A stretch of 49,395 bases of DNA, taken from the NCBI RefSeq assembly GCF_947501665.1, contig NZ_CANMWS010000035.1:1-49395 (forward strand). The letters run 5' to 3'. Position 1 is the stretch's first letter. Each line of letters begins with the position of its first letter. This stretch comes from an uncultured Shewanella sp. GTDB taxonomy: Bacteria > Pseudomonadota > Gammaproteobacteria > Enterobacterales > Shewanellaceae. This document shows, piece by piece, positions 7,254-15,547 of this stretch. The notes under the pieces are model-generated. The model saw nothing but the letters and a program-made list of their open reading frames with translations, did no database searches and was not told the DNA's origin. Position numbers and translations under genes: made by a program.

Positions 7254-8432
7254 TCAATAAAAAGCATCTAAACTACGTAAAGCTAATGAAAAAGTATCGG
7301 CTTCAGGACCGGGATCAACATTTTTAACGACCGCCACAGCATGTTGATGTTCCAAGCATAAAATTAACATGCTTTCACCACCAACACTCCCTCCACTGTG
7401 CATAACCGAATGAGGATGTTGTTCCATTATACGAATAAGTTTTCTGATAGCTTTTCTCTCAGGCTTCGTTAAATCTTCTGTTGATTGCGACTCATTCAAT
7501 TGACCCTTCATGGCAGCCAACCTAGATTCAAAGCCAATAAACCAACCAATACCGATCCCAGTATGGGTATTGTCGGGTAAGATTTTTTCTTCAAATAACA
7601 TTGACAACGAATTTGATGTTAAAAAGCCCTCATCAATATGCGCCATTGCAAATGTCACCACATCTGAAGGTGTAGATAATAGTCCTCCTCCCGCATATTT
7701 ATAACTACTATTCACTTCAGGGGAATTCATTAATTCTCCATCAATATACGAATAAGCGCGTTGACGATGAGCAATAATAGGTCCATTATCATCAAAATGA
7801 GTGTCAAGCATATTAAGCGGGATAAACACTTGATCTTCCATGATCTGTTTAAAGTTTTTGCCATTCATGACACTTTCCATGGCGGCTGCAATCAAGGTCC
7901 AACCATAAGTCGTATATGCTTTTTGAGTCCCAGGGGTAAAAAGTAAGTCATCATCTTTAAATATACTAAGCGCATCAAGCGTACTCACATATTCAACATT
8001 TGAATAAAACTCGTCCCACGACAAGTAATATCGAATACCCGAAGTATGACTCACAAGATCAGATAACGTGATTGCTGCATGCTTAGCAGGCCACTGTGGT
8101 ACAGCCTCTGTAATCTCTGCGTTAAAATCTATTTTTCCTTCCTCATATAAACGCATTAATGCCCCTGCAGTAAACACTTTAGCAATACTGCCAATACGAA
8201 GCTTAGTACGAGCAGTCATCGGAATACGATTCTCTAAATCTGCATAGCCAAATCCTCTTGCCCAAATGCCAATATGATTATCGGCAACCGCCACACTGAT
8301 CCCAGGTATAGATTCCGCTTTCACCGCATCACGAAATAGTGCATTAACCTGTCTTCTTGCATCATGATCTGCCACGGCTTTTAAGCTACAAATACACATT
8401 AATATCGATAATAAGATGATGCTTTTCTTCAT
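7254..8432 (-). CDS. secreted LACTB-like serine hydrolase (class C beta-lactamase fold)
   Basis: A penicillin-binding-protein/beta-lactamase-fold serine hydrolase, exported by an N-terminal signal peptide (about residues 1-21, ending KAVA|DH). The catalytic elements are S82-I-A-K85 in LRIGSIAKVF (the SxxK motif), the tyrosine element Y173-T-T in KAYTTYGWTL, and H345-S-G as the third motif. The usual YxN is YTT here. Eukaryotic LACTB has YST at this place, and the wider resemblance (SHTSGIRYY, FTPGTQ, SSYKYAGGGLLST) also points to the LACTB branch rather than true beta-lactamases. The substrate is unknown; a peptide or ester hydrolase is likely, while beta-lactam resistance is not indicated. 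The 392-residue length is complete. The same-strand winged-helix gene downstream may be co-transcribed. Confidence 0.88.
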   Translation of the reverse strand: MKKSIILLSILMCICSLKAVADHDARRQVNALFRDAVKAESIPGISVAVADNHIGIWARGFGYADLENRIPMTARTKLRIGSIAKVFTAGALMRLYEEGKIDFNAEITEAVPQWPAKHAAITLSDLVSHTSGIRYYLSWDEFYSNVEYVSTLDALSIFKDDDLLFTPGTQKAYTTYGWTLIAAAMESVMNGKNFKQIMEDQVFIPLNMLDTHFDDNGPIIAHRQRAYSYIDGELMNSPEVNSSYKYAGGGLLSTPSDVVTFAMAHIDEGFLTSNSLSMLFEEKILPDNTHTGIGIGWFIGFESRLAAMKGQLNESQSTEDLTKPERKAIRKLIRIMEQHPHSVMHSGGSVGGESMLILCLEHQHAVAVVKNVDPGPEADTFSLALRSLDAFY

Positions 8433-9030
8433 GTTATATCCTTATATTTATTTAATTTTTATATAAATTCCTAATTGTACTTTTAACTTAAAAAGTACGC
8501 TATTAGCGTCTAATAAACCACCAAGCAAGTCAACTTACTCCACTTTATTTGAAAACCGACAAAAATCTATCATCACTCTTATATTCTCGACTAAATGCAG
8601 CTTCACTGTGAAGCATGATAAAAGCCACCATGAATAAGAGTCTTTTTGAGAGAACGTAACACATAGCCTATTTAAAAGTCAGGCTAGCAATTAAACAATG
8701 ACCCTATCATTAAAAAAACGTTAAGAATAATGAATTAATATTACTATTTCAGAATATTACAAATAAGACAAATGAGAAGGTGTTTACAATGATGATTGAG
8801 GGTTTAAACAAGTGAACCTTTATCAAAATGGGTTACCGAAAACACAGCCATTATAGTGATCATACAGGGTTTATGCTTGCGGTTAGTCTTGATCAAGTAT
8901 CTAAAATAAACCATATCGCTAAAATACGATTCAGCTCTTTTAGGGTTTAACACGCCTAAAACTGCTTTTTTACATGATATTATTGCACTGATTGTTACTT
9001 TCAATAAACACTCATTCTTTTAAGTTCAGG
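8433..9030. other. 598-nt AT-rich region without a supported gene
   Basis: An open frame on the minus strand (8804-9004, TTG start) has no convincing ribosome site or protein-like features. The stretch close to 8433 should contain the promoter of the LACTB-like gene. I see no clear hairpin terminator or repeat. Confidence 0.4.
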
Positions 9031-9273
9031 TTAATTGACTCTGTCAGAAAGGAAGTTTGATTTTGAAATCAATTGAGTAGAAGAGACAGCAGATTGCTCA
9101 CGTTCTGGCTGTATTAATGAAATGGTTTGAATAACACCCACTCTTTCTATTTCTGAAGTCGATATACTTTCAGAAGTCAAAGTCGAATAAACAAACATTC
9201 CAACCCAGCTTAACATCATAAGCATGATTAAAGTGCGGCAACGATACAAAACATAGAAAATAAGTAAATACAT
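9031..9273 (-). CDS. possible small single-TM membrane protein
   Basis: An 80-residue open frame from the ATG at 9273, with GGA 7 nt upstream. The N-terminal half is strongly hydrophobic with two adjacent segments (MYLLIFYVLY and LIMLMMLSWVGMFVYS), and the C-terminal half is polar, Ser/Glu-rich and unstructured-looking. There is no recognisable family. It is isolated between the LACTB-like gene and nfsA. It may be a real small membrane protein or a chance frame in AT-rich DNA. Confidence 0.35.
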   Translation of the reverse strand: MYLLIFYVLYRCRTLIMLMMLSWVGMFVYSTLTSESISTSEIERVGVIQTISLIQPEREQSAVSSTQLISKSNFLSDRVN

Positions 9274-9669
9274 AACGAATTCCAACCATGCGCAACCAAT
9301 GTATACATAAGGTTAATATCGCAACGATTGGTTAACATCATTCAAAAGTATGAATAACCCCCTACCCAAATGGATATAAATAAACCAATCACTAATACTT
9401 TTGTACTATAAAATGCATAATAGAAATATAATATATTGATTTTTAAATTAAAAAATAATAGTAAAAGTCTCTCCATTGACTCCTTTCTATAAAATACTTA
9501 TTCTGCTGAACCAGAACTCGGAATAATGAGTGTCAAAGAATTCAAATAATTAATTTAAAATCATTAAATTAATAGTGTTCCCGTTATTCTATGTTTTTAA
9601 TTTAACTGATTATCCAAAGTTCAGGTTACTTATGATTTCAGCCCCATCCCAGTCAGTATAAGGCTTATT
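9274..9669. other. 396-nt AT-rich region upstream of nfsA
   Basis: No gene seen. It must contain the nfsA promoter. In Escherichia coli nfsA belongs to the SoxS regulon, but I could not pick out a convincing SoxS box by eye. Confidence 0.4.
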
Positions 9670-10395
9670 ATGAATCACACCATCGACACTATCCTTGCGC
9701 ACCGCTCAATACGAAAATTCACTCCAAAAGCCATAGATGAGACCATGCTCTCAACTATTTTAGATTGCGCCATTGCTGCCTCAACCTCTAGCTTTATTCA
9801 ATGTGTAAGTATTATAAGAGTGACACAAGCAAACCGAAGAGAATCCTTAGCAAAATTCGCAGGCGGACAAGCTTACGTAGCATCAGCTGCTGAGTTTCTT
9901 ATTTTTTGTACCGACTTTAATCGCCATAAGCAAATTCATTCAGAAGCTCAATTAGGCTTTACCGAACAAACCTTAATTGGGGCCATTGATGCAGGATTAA
10001 TGGCCCAAAATGCACTTCTTGCTGCAGAATCATTAGGATTAGGTGGCGTATATATTGGCGGTATAAGAAATAACCCTCAGGCAGTATCCGATCTACTCAA
10101 CTTACCGGATCATGTTATTCCGCTATTTGGTCTATGTTTAGGTTATCCAGATCAAAATCCTGACAAAAAACCCCGATTACCGCAATCTCTCATTGTACAT
10201 CAAGAGCAATATCAAACAGAGTGCGATAACCAGGCCTTAACACAATATGATAATCAAACACGGCAATATTATCGACAGCGTACTAACGGGACTAAAGACA
10301 TATCTTGGTCAGAACAAATCACCACAGCATTGAATAAAGAAGCCCGACCTTTTATGAAAGACTTCATTAACAAAAAGGGGTTCAGTACTCGATAA
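9670..10395 (+). CDS. nfsA: NfsA oxygen-insensitive NADPH nitroreductase
   Basis: An FMN-dependent nitroreductase that reduces nitroaromatics and quinones with NADPH, cytosolic and homodimeric. The 241-residue product aligns by eye along its whole length with Escherichia coli NfsA (240): HRSIRKFTPKAIDE, SSFIQCVSIIRVT, GGQAYVASAAEFLIFCTDFNRH, AQNALLAAESLGLGGVYIGGIRNN and PLFGLCLGYPDQNPDKKPRLP. The C-terminus FINKKGFSTR also matches. The ATG is preceded by a weak AAGG site. It is convergent with the aldo/keto reductase gene, and a shared hairpin lies between them. Confidence 0.95.
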   Translation: MNHTIDTILAHRSIRKFTPKAIDETMLSTILDCAIAASTSSFIQCVSIIRVTQANRRESLAKFAGGQAYVASAAEFLIFCTDFNRHKQIHSEAQLGFTEQTLIGAIDAGLMAQNALLAAESLGLGGVYIGGIRNNPQAVSDLLNLPDHVIPLFGLCLGYPDQNPDKKPRLPQSLIVHQEQYQTECDNQALTQYDNQTRQYYRQRTNGTKDISWSEQITTALNKEARPFMKDFINKKGFSTR

Positions 10396-10426
10396 AAAGC
10401 TTTAATAATAGATTTTTCACTTATCA

Positions 10427-10449
10427 CTAAGGGACTGCTTGTCCCTTAG
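10427..10449. terminator. hairpin between convergent nfsA and aldo/keto reductase genes
   Basis: CTAAGGGAC and GTCCCTTAG form a perfect 9-bp stem with a 5-nt loop. It overlaps the stop codon of the aldo/keto reductase gene and lies 31 nt past the nfsA stop. No strong T run follows on either strand. Confidence 0.5.
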
Positions 10450-11341
10450 AAGCACACCATACTCGATACCACTGTTCATGATTTAATGATAAAGATAATG
10501 AATCTACCGCAAGGGCTATTCTTGCTATATTACCACTGCCAAGCACAGGTAAAGGGGAAGAAGGATGCCGCATTATCCATGCATAAATCACCTGCTCGAT
10601 GGACTGAGCATTTAACTCTTCGACTAATACCTCAAGTTCTTTTTTTATTCTCATACTTTGCGGATTATCAACCGTAAAAATGGCCCCTCCAGCTAAACAA
10701 GACCAAGCCATAGGTCGACAACGCCTTTGTTGTAATTCATCCAATATACCGCTATCAAACACCGATAAATTCACTGGATTCATTTCTATTTGGTTTGTCA
10801 CCAAGGGAAAATCTAATCGGGACTGCAACAAAGAAAATTGTGATGCGGTAAAATTAGAAACACCAAAGTACTTTACTTTACCTTGTTTTTTTAAGAGTAA
10901 AAATAATTGAGCGACTTCATCTGCATCCATTAGATAATCGGGTCGATGTAGTAGCAAAACATCAAGATAATCCGTACCCAATTGCTTTAAGGAATTCTCA
11001 ACTTGGGCCATAATCGTTCGTTGACTAAAGTTATAGTGGCCTATTGTATCAGCTTGACTCGGTATAATACCGCACTTAGAAATAATTTCTATTTCATCTC
11101 TTAGTCCTTTTTTCAATTTAAGCGCTTGACCAAATAACATCTCACATGAGGGATGACCATATACATGGGCATGATCGACACTCGAGATCCCAAGCGCCAA
11201 ATGAGATTGTACAAACGATAAACAATCTTGAGCAGACAATCCCCATTCACTTAGACGCCAATAACCTTGTACTAAACGGGATAACTGAAGACCACCGGGT
11301 TGCATTGAGGTTTTGGTCACCAATTTTAATTGATTTGTCAT
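10427..11341 (-). CDS. YdhF-like aldo/keto reductase
   Basis: A 304-residue TIM-barrel oxidoreductase of the aldo/keto reductase superfamily, using NAD(P)H on carbonyl substrates. The catalytic tetrad is visible: D56 and Y61 in SVDHAHVYG, K89 in ISKCGI and H132 in LLLHRPD. The phosphate-binding end of the barrel is seen in PVLGSGNIARI. Length and the pattern VQGYWRLSEWGLS fit the YdhF group (about 298 residues). The start ATG has a poor ribosome site, but the protein begins where the family does. The physiological substrate is unknown. It is convergent with nfsA; both are redox enzymes, but no functional link is shown. Confidence 0.88.
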   Translation of the reverse strand: MTNQLKLVTKTSMQPGGLQLSRLVQGYWRLSEWGLSAQDCLSFVQSHLALGISSVDHAHVYGHPSCEMLFGQALKLKKGLRDEIEIISKCGIIPSQADTIGHYNFSQRTIMAQVENSLKQLGTDYLDVLLLHRPDYLMDADEVAQLFLLLKKQGKVKYFGVSNFTASQFSLLQSRLDFPLVTNQIEMNPVNLSVFDSGILDELQQRRCRPMAWSCLAGGAIFTVDNPQSMRIKKELEVLVEELNAQSIEQVIYAWIMRHPSSPLPVLGSGNIARIALAVDSLSLSLNHEQWYRVWCASKGQAVP

Positions 11342-11422
11342 CGTTAATTACTCATTTAAATTTGCATAATAATAGGATCCCAGTAACACTTTATAAAAGC
11401 ATAAATTTATGAGAATTGAAAT

Positions 11423-11842
11423 ATGTTAACGACACGCTTTACATTACTATGCTTATTGACATTTATTCCAACCGCCCTGATTGCAGCCCCAAAAGAAGCT
11501 TCAAGCCAAACAGCAGAAATAATCGATATTTATAGCGCTGATCACTTTAACGCTTATCTACCAAAAGAGAAAATCAAAACCCAAATCCGCCTTAATGGTG
11601 TTTACACTCCCTCTTTACAAGGCCAATGTGCTCAAGAAACTAAGTTAGCATTAAAAGCTAAAGCCTTTGTCACTGAATACCTTAAAAACGCAAAGAAAAT
11701 AATATTAACGGAACAAACTCAGGATGAAAATAAAATACTCTGGGCAACAATGTATGTCGATGGGACAAATTTATCTTATGTTTTAATTAATAAACAACTC
11801 GGAAGGAAACTCCCAGCACCAAAAGAAAGCTGGTGTTCTTAA
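11423..11842 (+). CDS. secreted degenerate staphylococcal-nuclease-like (SNase fold) protein
   Basis: A 139-residue protein with a signal peptide (about 1-22, TALIAAP). The rest follows the thermonuclease fold pattern: IIDIYSADHF in place of the metal-site loop, QIRLNGVYTPSLQGQCAQET in place of IRLxGIDxPE, AKAFVTEYLKNAKKIIL, and ATMYVDGTNLSYVLINKQLG. Only the first active-site Arg (R56) is evident. The Asp of the DGDT loop, the Glu after the Pro and the second Arg are not in place, so nuclease activity is unlikely (inference). C69 and C138 could form a disulfide. It could act as a periplasmic binding protein. It is a single gene, with its start 81 nt from the divergent aldo/keto reductase start. 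Confidence 0.6.
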   Translation: MLTTRFTLLCLLTFIPTALIAAPKEASSQTAEIIDIYSADHFNAYLPKEKIKTQIRLNGVYTPSLQGQCAQETKLALKAKAFVTEYLKNAKKIILTEQTQDENKILWATMYVDGTNLSYVLINKQLGRKLPAPKESWCS

Positions 11843-12302
11843 ATCACAATAGTTTATTAACTTTTTTTAACCACACCAAGATTGAAATAGACTTTATCGC
11901 TAGGATGAGTATCCAAACTTAATCGAGAATGAGACTCAACCAATAAAAATTAATATATAACCAATTAATATTTATATCTTTTACATAATACTTAAACAAA
12001 CTCTCCCACCCATAAGTGATCTCAATGATTGAATCTATTTATAATGCTGTTTAGGCTATTAATGATTAATTCAATCAATAGCGAACATTTTATATTTTCG
12101 ATATTTGAGGCTATTAATCTTTCAACGATATGCGGAAGTCATAACTAAATATTTTAATTACGACGTAATGAGTACTGCCTTATCTAAAGGCTTCACAAAC
12201 CGCTCCATAAAAAATCAAAAAGCCCCTGTTGACAAACATTAAATGGGATCTTTTTATTTAAAATAAATCATACATTGCCATATTGAATTAAAAGGATAAA
12301 AA
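11843..12302. other. 460-nt AT-rich region upstream of the secreted phosphodiesterase
   Basis: No gene or strong hairpin seen. The last 100 nt are very AT-rich and probably hold the promoter of the gene starting at 12303, whose ATG follows an AAAAGGATAAAA site. Confidence 0.4.
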
Positions 12303-14429
12303 ATGAAAAAAAGGATCGTGAAACTAGGACTGTTCTTCATGTGCATGAGCATCAGTATTCAAGCCCATGCGAATTGGTTAGATGATATTCTAGACTGGCT
12401 TAATGGAGCAGCCAATGATGCAAGAGGATACATAGAATTAATAAGAGAAGCCACCACCCAAGTCGGCTTTGCTCACTCAAATGGTCAAGCCTACCAAACA
12501 CCGACACAACTTGCAGGTCCCACAGGGGAGCTTACCTTCACTACATTCAATATAAAAGGGTTTCCAGAGCAAATTGCAGGGATCTCTAATGATCAAGCCA
12601 CTGAATTGGCTCAATCTCACATTAATAATAGTGGATGGGACATCATAGGACTACAAGAAAACTGGGTGAGGAACACACCATTAAGACAAGGTCTTGATAA
12701 TAATGAATACCCCTATATAAGCGATCATTTTCAAGGCTCAGCAACCACATTTGGTGACGGACTCAGCACTATCTCAAAATATCCTTTCGTAAATCGCCAA
12801 ACACATGTCAAATATAACGATTGCTATGGCACCTTTGCAATGCTGCTAGCAGGCACAATATCGAGCCCTGATTGTGAAACAGAAAAAGGCTTCACACTCA
12901 CTGAAATTAATATCCATAAAGATCTCATTATTCATTTTTACAATACTCATATGGATGTTGCTGGAGGAAGTGTCAAAACCAATCAGTTTAATCAATTAAA
13001 AGATTATATAAAAACCGTTTCAGCCGGGATGCCCGTAGTTGTTTTAGGCGATTTCAATGCATGGAATGATAATGGACAATGGGCAGGAGATAATAATGGC
13101 AGTTATTTTACACAAACATTAGGACTCACCTGGGCCTGTAGCGCTGTTGACAGCGAAAACACCAATAAACCCAATCGTTGCAGCGGTGTTGATCACCTCG
13201 CATATAGGGGAAATGCACAGTATAGTTTTGATGTTCTCAGCGAAACTGAACTCCCTCAAACAATAAGCGATCATAACCCTCTAATAACAAAGCTGCGTTG
13301 GATCAATCACTATTACTCTGCAGCACCAGAAGCACAAACAGCGATACCTATCGCATTACGTACATATCATGAAACTTATGTAGCAGCACAAAATAATGGA
13401 AATGAAGATGTCGTTGGAAATCATCGCCCAACCGCTGATATCTGGGAAACATTCACACTGAATATGAAGCAAGCAATAAACAATAATCCATTATGCCTTC
13501 AGCATAATGACAAAGTCACGGTAAAAAGTGGCAATGGTCATTATTTTCGTGCTCACAGTCAAGGCAACCTTGATGCACAAGCTAGCGTAGCGCATATCTG
13601 GGAAACCTTCACTCTTAAAAATCATACTCATCCAACCCGCTGTTTACAAAATGGGGATGCCATTTCCCTTTTCAGTTACCACAACGATTATATCGTTGCA
13701 GAGCCTGATGGCCGAATACTCAGCAATAGAAATGAAGCTTATACCTGGGAAACCTTCACTGTTGAGTTTTTACCTAACACTTTTCAAACCCATTCAGGTC
13801 AGCTAACACACGTTTCTGTCGGCAGCGACGGAACAGCCTGGGGAGTAGATCATAATGATGATATTTATCATTTTTCCCAAAACCAATGGCAGCCCATTGA
13901 TGGCAAACTCAAGCAAATTTCTGTAGGCAATCATGCTTATATTTGGGGCGTCGATGCCAATAATGATATTTTTCAATGGCAAGAAGGACAAGGTTGGGCA
14001 CATATTTCAGGTAAACTTGCTTCGATTTCAGTCGGTCATGATGGCGCGGTATGGGGTTTAGATCAAAACGGTGCTATTTTTTATTTATATAATGACCAGT
14101 GGATGTCTATCGATGGAAAATTAAGCCAAATCAGTGTCGCAGACGCTAACACAGTATGGGGCATTAATGATAACCATGATATATTTCAACTGCAAATGGA
14201 TAACACTTGGAAACACATTCCAGGTAAGTTCACCCACATTAGCAGTGCAACAGGGAATAACATCTGGGGAGTAGGCACTGATAATCAAGTCTATTACCGA
14301 GTCAATAATGTATGGAAACAAAGCATTTATGGCGGGCAGAAAAAAGAGATTTCAATAGGCAGTAATCAATACATTTGGGCTATTGATGAAAATAATCGCC
14401 TCTATAATGCTGCGGGTTATACCTATTGA
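12303..14429 (+). CDS. secreted DNase-I-fold phosphodiesterase with WETFT repeats and tectonin propeller
   Basis: Signal peptide at about 1-23 (IQAHA|NW). Residues about 76-333 form an endonuclease/exonuclease/phosphatase domain with the active-site set intact: N83 (TFNIKG), E119 (LQEN), H216 (THMD), D250 and N252 (GDFNAW), D297-H298 (GVDH), D323-H324 (SDHNP). This fold includes sphingomyelinases, DNase I and phosphoinositide phosphatases. Next come three repeats ending in WETFT (W381, W433, W482; spacing 52 and 49), each with a GxYxxA-like start, suggesting a fascin-type beta-trefoil. Residues about 498-708 hold six tectonin-type repeats (pattern ISVGxxxxxWGVDxNxxIF), a six-bladed propeller as in LPS- or glycan-binding lectins. 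I infer a secreted enzyme targeted to a surface or to other cells. Lipid or nucleic acid as substrate cannot be decided. It is a single gene. Confidence 0.85.
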   Translation: MKKRIVKLGLFFMCMSISIQAHANWLDDILDWLNGAANDARGYIELIREATTQVGFAHSNGQAYQTPTQLAGPTGELTFTTFNIKGFPEQIAGISNDQATELAQSHINNSGWDIIGLQENWVRNTPLRQGLDNNEYPYISDHFQGSATTFGDGLSTISKYPFVNRQTHVKYNDCYGTFAMLLAGTISSPDCETEKGFTLTEINIHKDLIIHFYNTHMDVAGGSVKTNQFNQLKDYIKTVSAGMPVVVLGDFNAWNDNGQWAGDNNGSYFTQTLGLTWACSAVDSENTNKPNRCSGVDHLAYRGNAQYSFDVLSETELPQTISDHNPLITKLRWINHYYSAAPEAQTAIPIALRTYHETYVAAQNNGNEDVVGNHRPTADIWETFTLNMKQAINNNPLCLQHNDKVTVKSGNGHYFRAHSQGNLDAQASVAHIWETFTLKNHTHPTRCLQNGDAISLFSYHNDYIVAEPDGRILSNRNEAYTWETFTVEFLPNTFQTHSGQLTHVSVGSDGTAWGVDHNDDIYHFSQNQWQPIDGKLKQISVGNHAYIWGVDANNDIFQWQEGQGWAHISGKLASISVGHDGAVWGLDQNGAIFYLYNDQWMSIDGKLSQISVADANTVWGINDNHDIFQLQMDNTWKHIPGKFTHISSATGNNIWGVGTDNQVYYRVNNVWKQSIYGGQKKEISIGSNQYIWAIDENNRLYNAAGYTY

Positions 14430-14505
14430 ACATTGAATCAATATTAAACATTATTGGTTTTTATATCGAATAAGAACATCGCAATCTGTATCAGAAACAA
14501 TACTC

Positions 14506-14536
14506 GCTTATTAGCGGTATCCCACCGTTAATAAGC
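14506..14536. terminator. bidirectional hairpin between convergent genes
   Basis: GCTTATTAGCGGT and ACCGTTAATAAGC pair over 13 bp (one G-U wobble) with a 5-nt loop. It lies 76 nt past the phosphodiesterase stop and overlaps the stop codon of the minus-strand gene at 14528-15133. No long T run follows. Confidence 0.5.
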
Positions 14537-15133
14537 ACTCCTTAATACAGGAAAAGCACTAAAATAATGTTGAATTAAAGGTGACACTTGATTATTAATA
14601 AAATAAGTTGCCACAATCGGTTTGTCATCAATAGACCAAGTATCATGATCATGACTATTTAAAGTCACACTGATAGAGTTCACTCCTGGCTCAAATAAGT
14701 TGGGTTCTAAATGTAAATATGCCCCATACACCCTTTGTACTTTCTTGCCATTGATAAAGAGATGTGCATGCCCTTCAACTTTTCTTTTTGGAAGATCTAA
14801 AAATTCTGGGGATTCTAATTCAAAGTCTTCATACAAAATATGTAGGTTATAACCTGACTTACTATCAACAAATAATTGTAAATCAAGTTTAGGCGTCACA
14901 GCATTTTTAGGTACATTTCTATTTAAGTGTGAATGTAACGCCATAGATGCCAACCCCTTGTTGCTAACATCTAACCCATTATCTTGACTTGTATTGTCAG
15001 GAAGTCCCTTAACACTCAACTTACCTTTATTATTAATATCAACGTCTTTTGCATATAATGACCCTTGGAGCAAACAGGATGTAACGACTAACAAAAACAA
15101 ACCGCAACTTATTATTTTCATACCAATATCCAT
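14528..15133 (-). CDS. His-rich exported envelope protein (GHAH motif), possible lipoprotein
   Basis: A 201-residue exported protein with an N-terminal hydrophobic signal. The sequence VVTSC fits a lipobox, which would make it a lipoprotein; an alternative signal-peptidase-I site (SLYA|KD) is also possible. The mature part has a conserved-looking core VEGHAHLFINGKKVQRVYGAYLHLEP followed by LNSHDHDTW. This gives several histidines that could bind a metal ion (inference). I do not recognise a named family. An open frame reaches 20 codons further upstream, but AAGG lies 10 nt before the ATG at 15133, which I take as start; the ATG four codons later is possible. It is divergent from the YHYH gene, suggesting a shared process. 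Confidence 0.65.
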   Translation of the reverse strand: MDIGMKIISCGLFLLVVTSCLLQGSLYAKDVDINNKGKLSVKGLPDNTSQDNGLDVSNKGLASMALHSHLNRNVPKNAVTPKLDLQLFVDSKSGYNLHILYEDFELESPEFLDLPKRKVEGHAHLFINGKKVQRVYGAYLHLEPNLFEPGVNSISVTLNSHDHDTWSIDDKPIVATYFINNQVSPLIQHYFSAFPVLRSAY

Positions 15134-15547
15134 AATTTGATAACCTTTTGACTTAATCTTTTCGGTTCTATCCTTATATCGATATATCATCATAGACCAA
15201 AATAAATCAATTCAACGATAAAAAATGACCTACCTTCAATATCCAATCAGCTACAAAGAGTATAAATATAAACAAATCAAAACAAAAGGGACCATTATAT
15301 TTTATTTCAGTAAGAATGAGAACAAACCTATTTAATTCACACTTTAAACACAGCCACACAATGTAAATTAAGTTAAAGTCTCATGCTAAGACTATATTGG
15401 CTTAAGAAAAAGGCTAAAATATCATTACCACTTATTAAATTAAAACTCCTAATACACTGACAATAATAACAGTCACTAAAAATTATTAATCTCATATTTA
15501 TTTACAGTAGGTTATTTGATATTAAAATAGAGAAAGGATTTCATCAT
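15134..15547. other. 414-nt AT-rich divergent promoter region
   Basis: It separates the GHAH-protein gene from the YHYH-protein gene and should contain both promoters. It is very AT-rich and I see no clear operator palindrome or extra gene. Confidence 0.45.

Noticed and set aside
7254..8432. Beta-lactam resistance gene
   Set aside because: The fold is shared, but the motif set and flanks resemble LACTB-like hydrolases; resistance is not supported.
8804..9004. 66-residue open frame on the minus strand
   Set aside because: TTG start without a convincing ribosome site, no recognisable features, AT-rich DNA.
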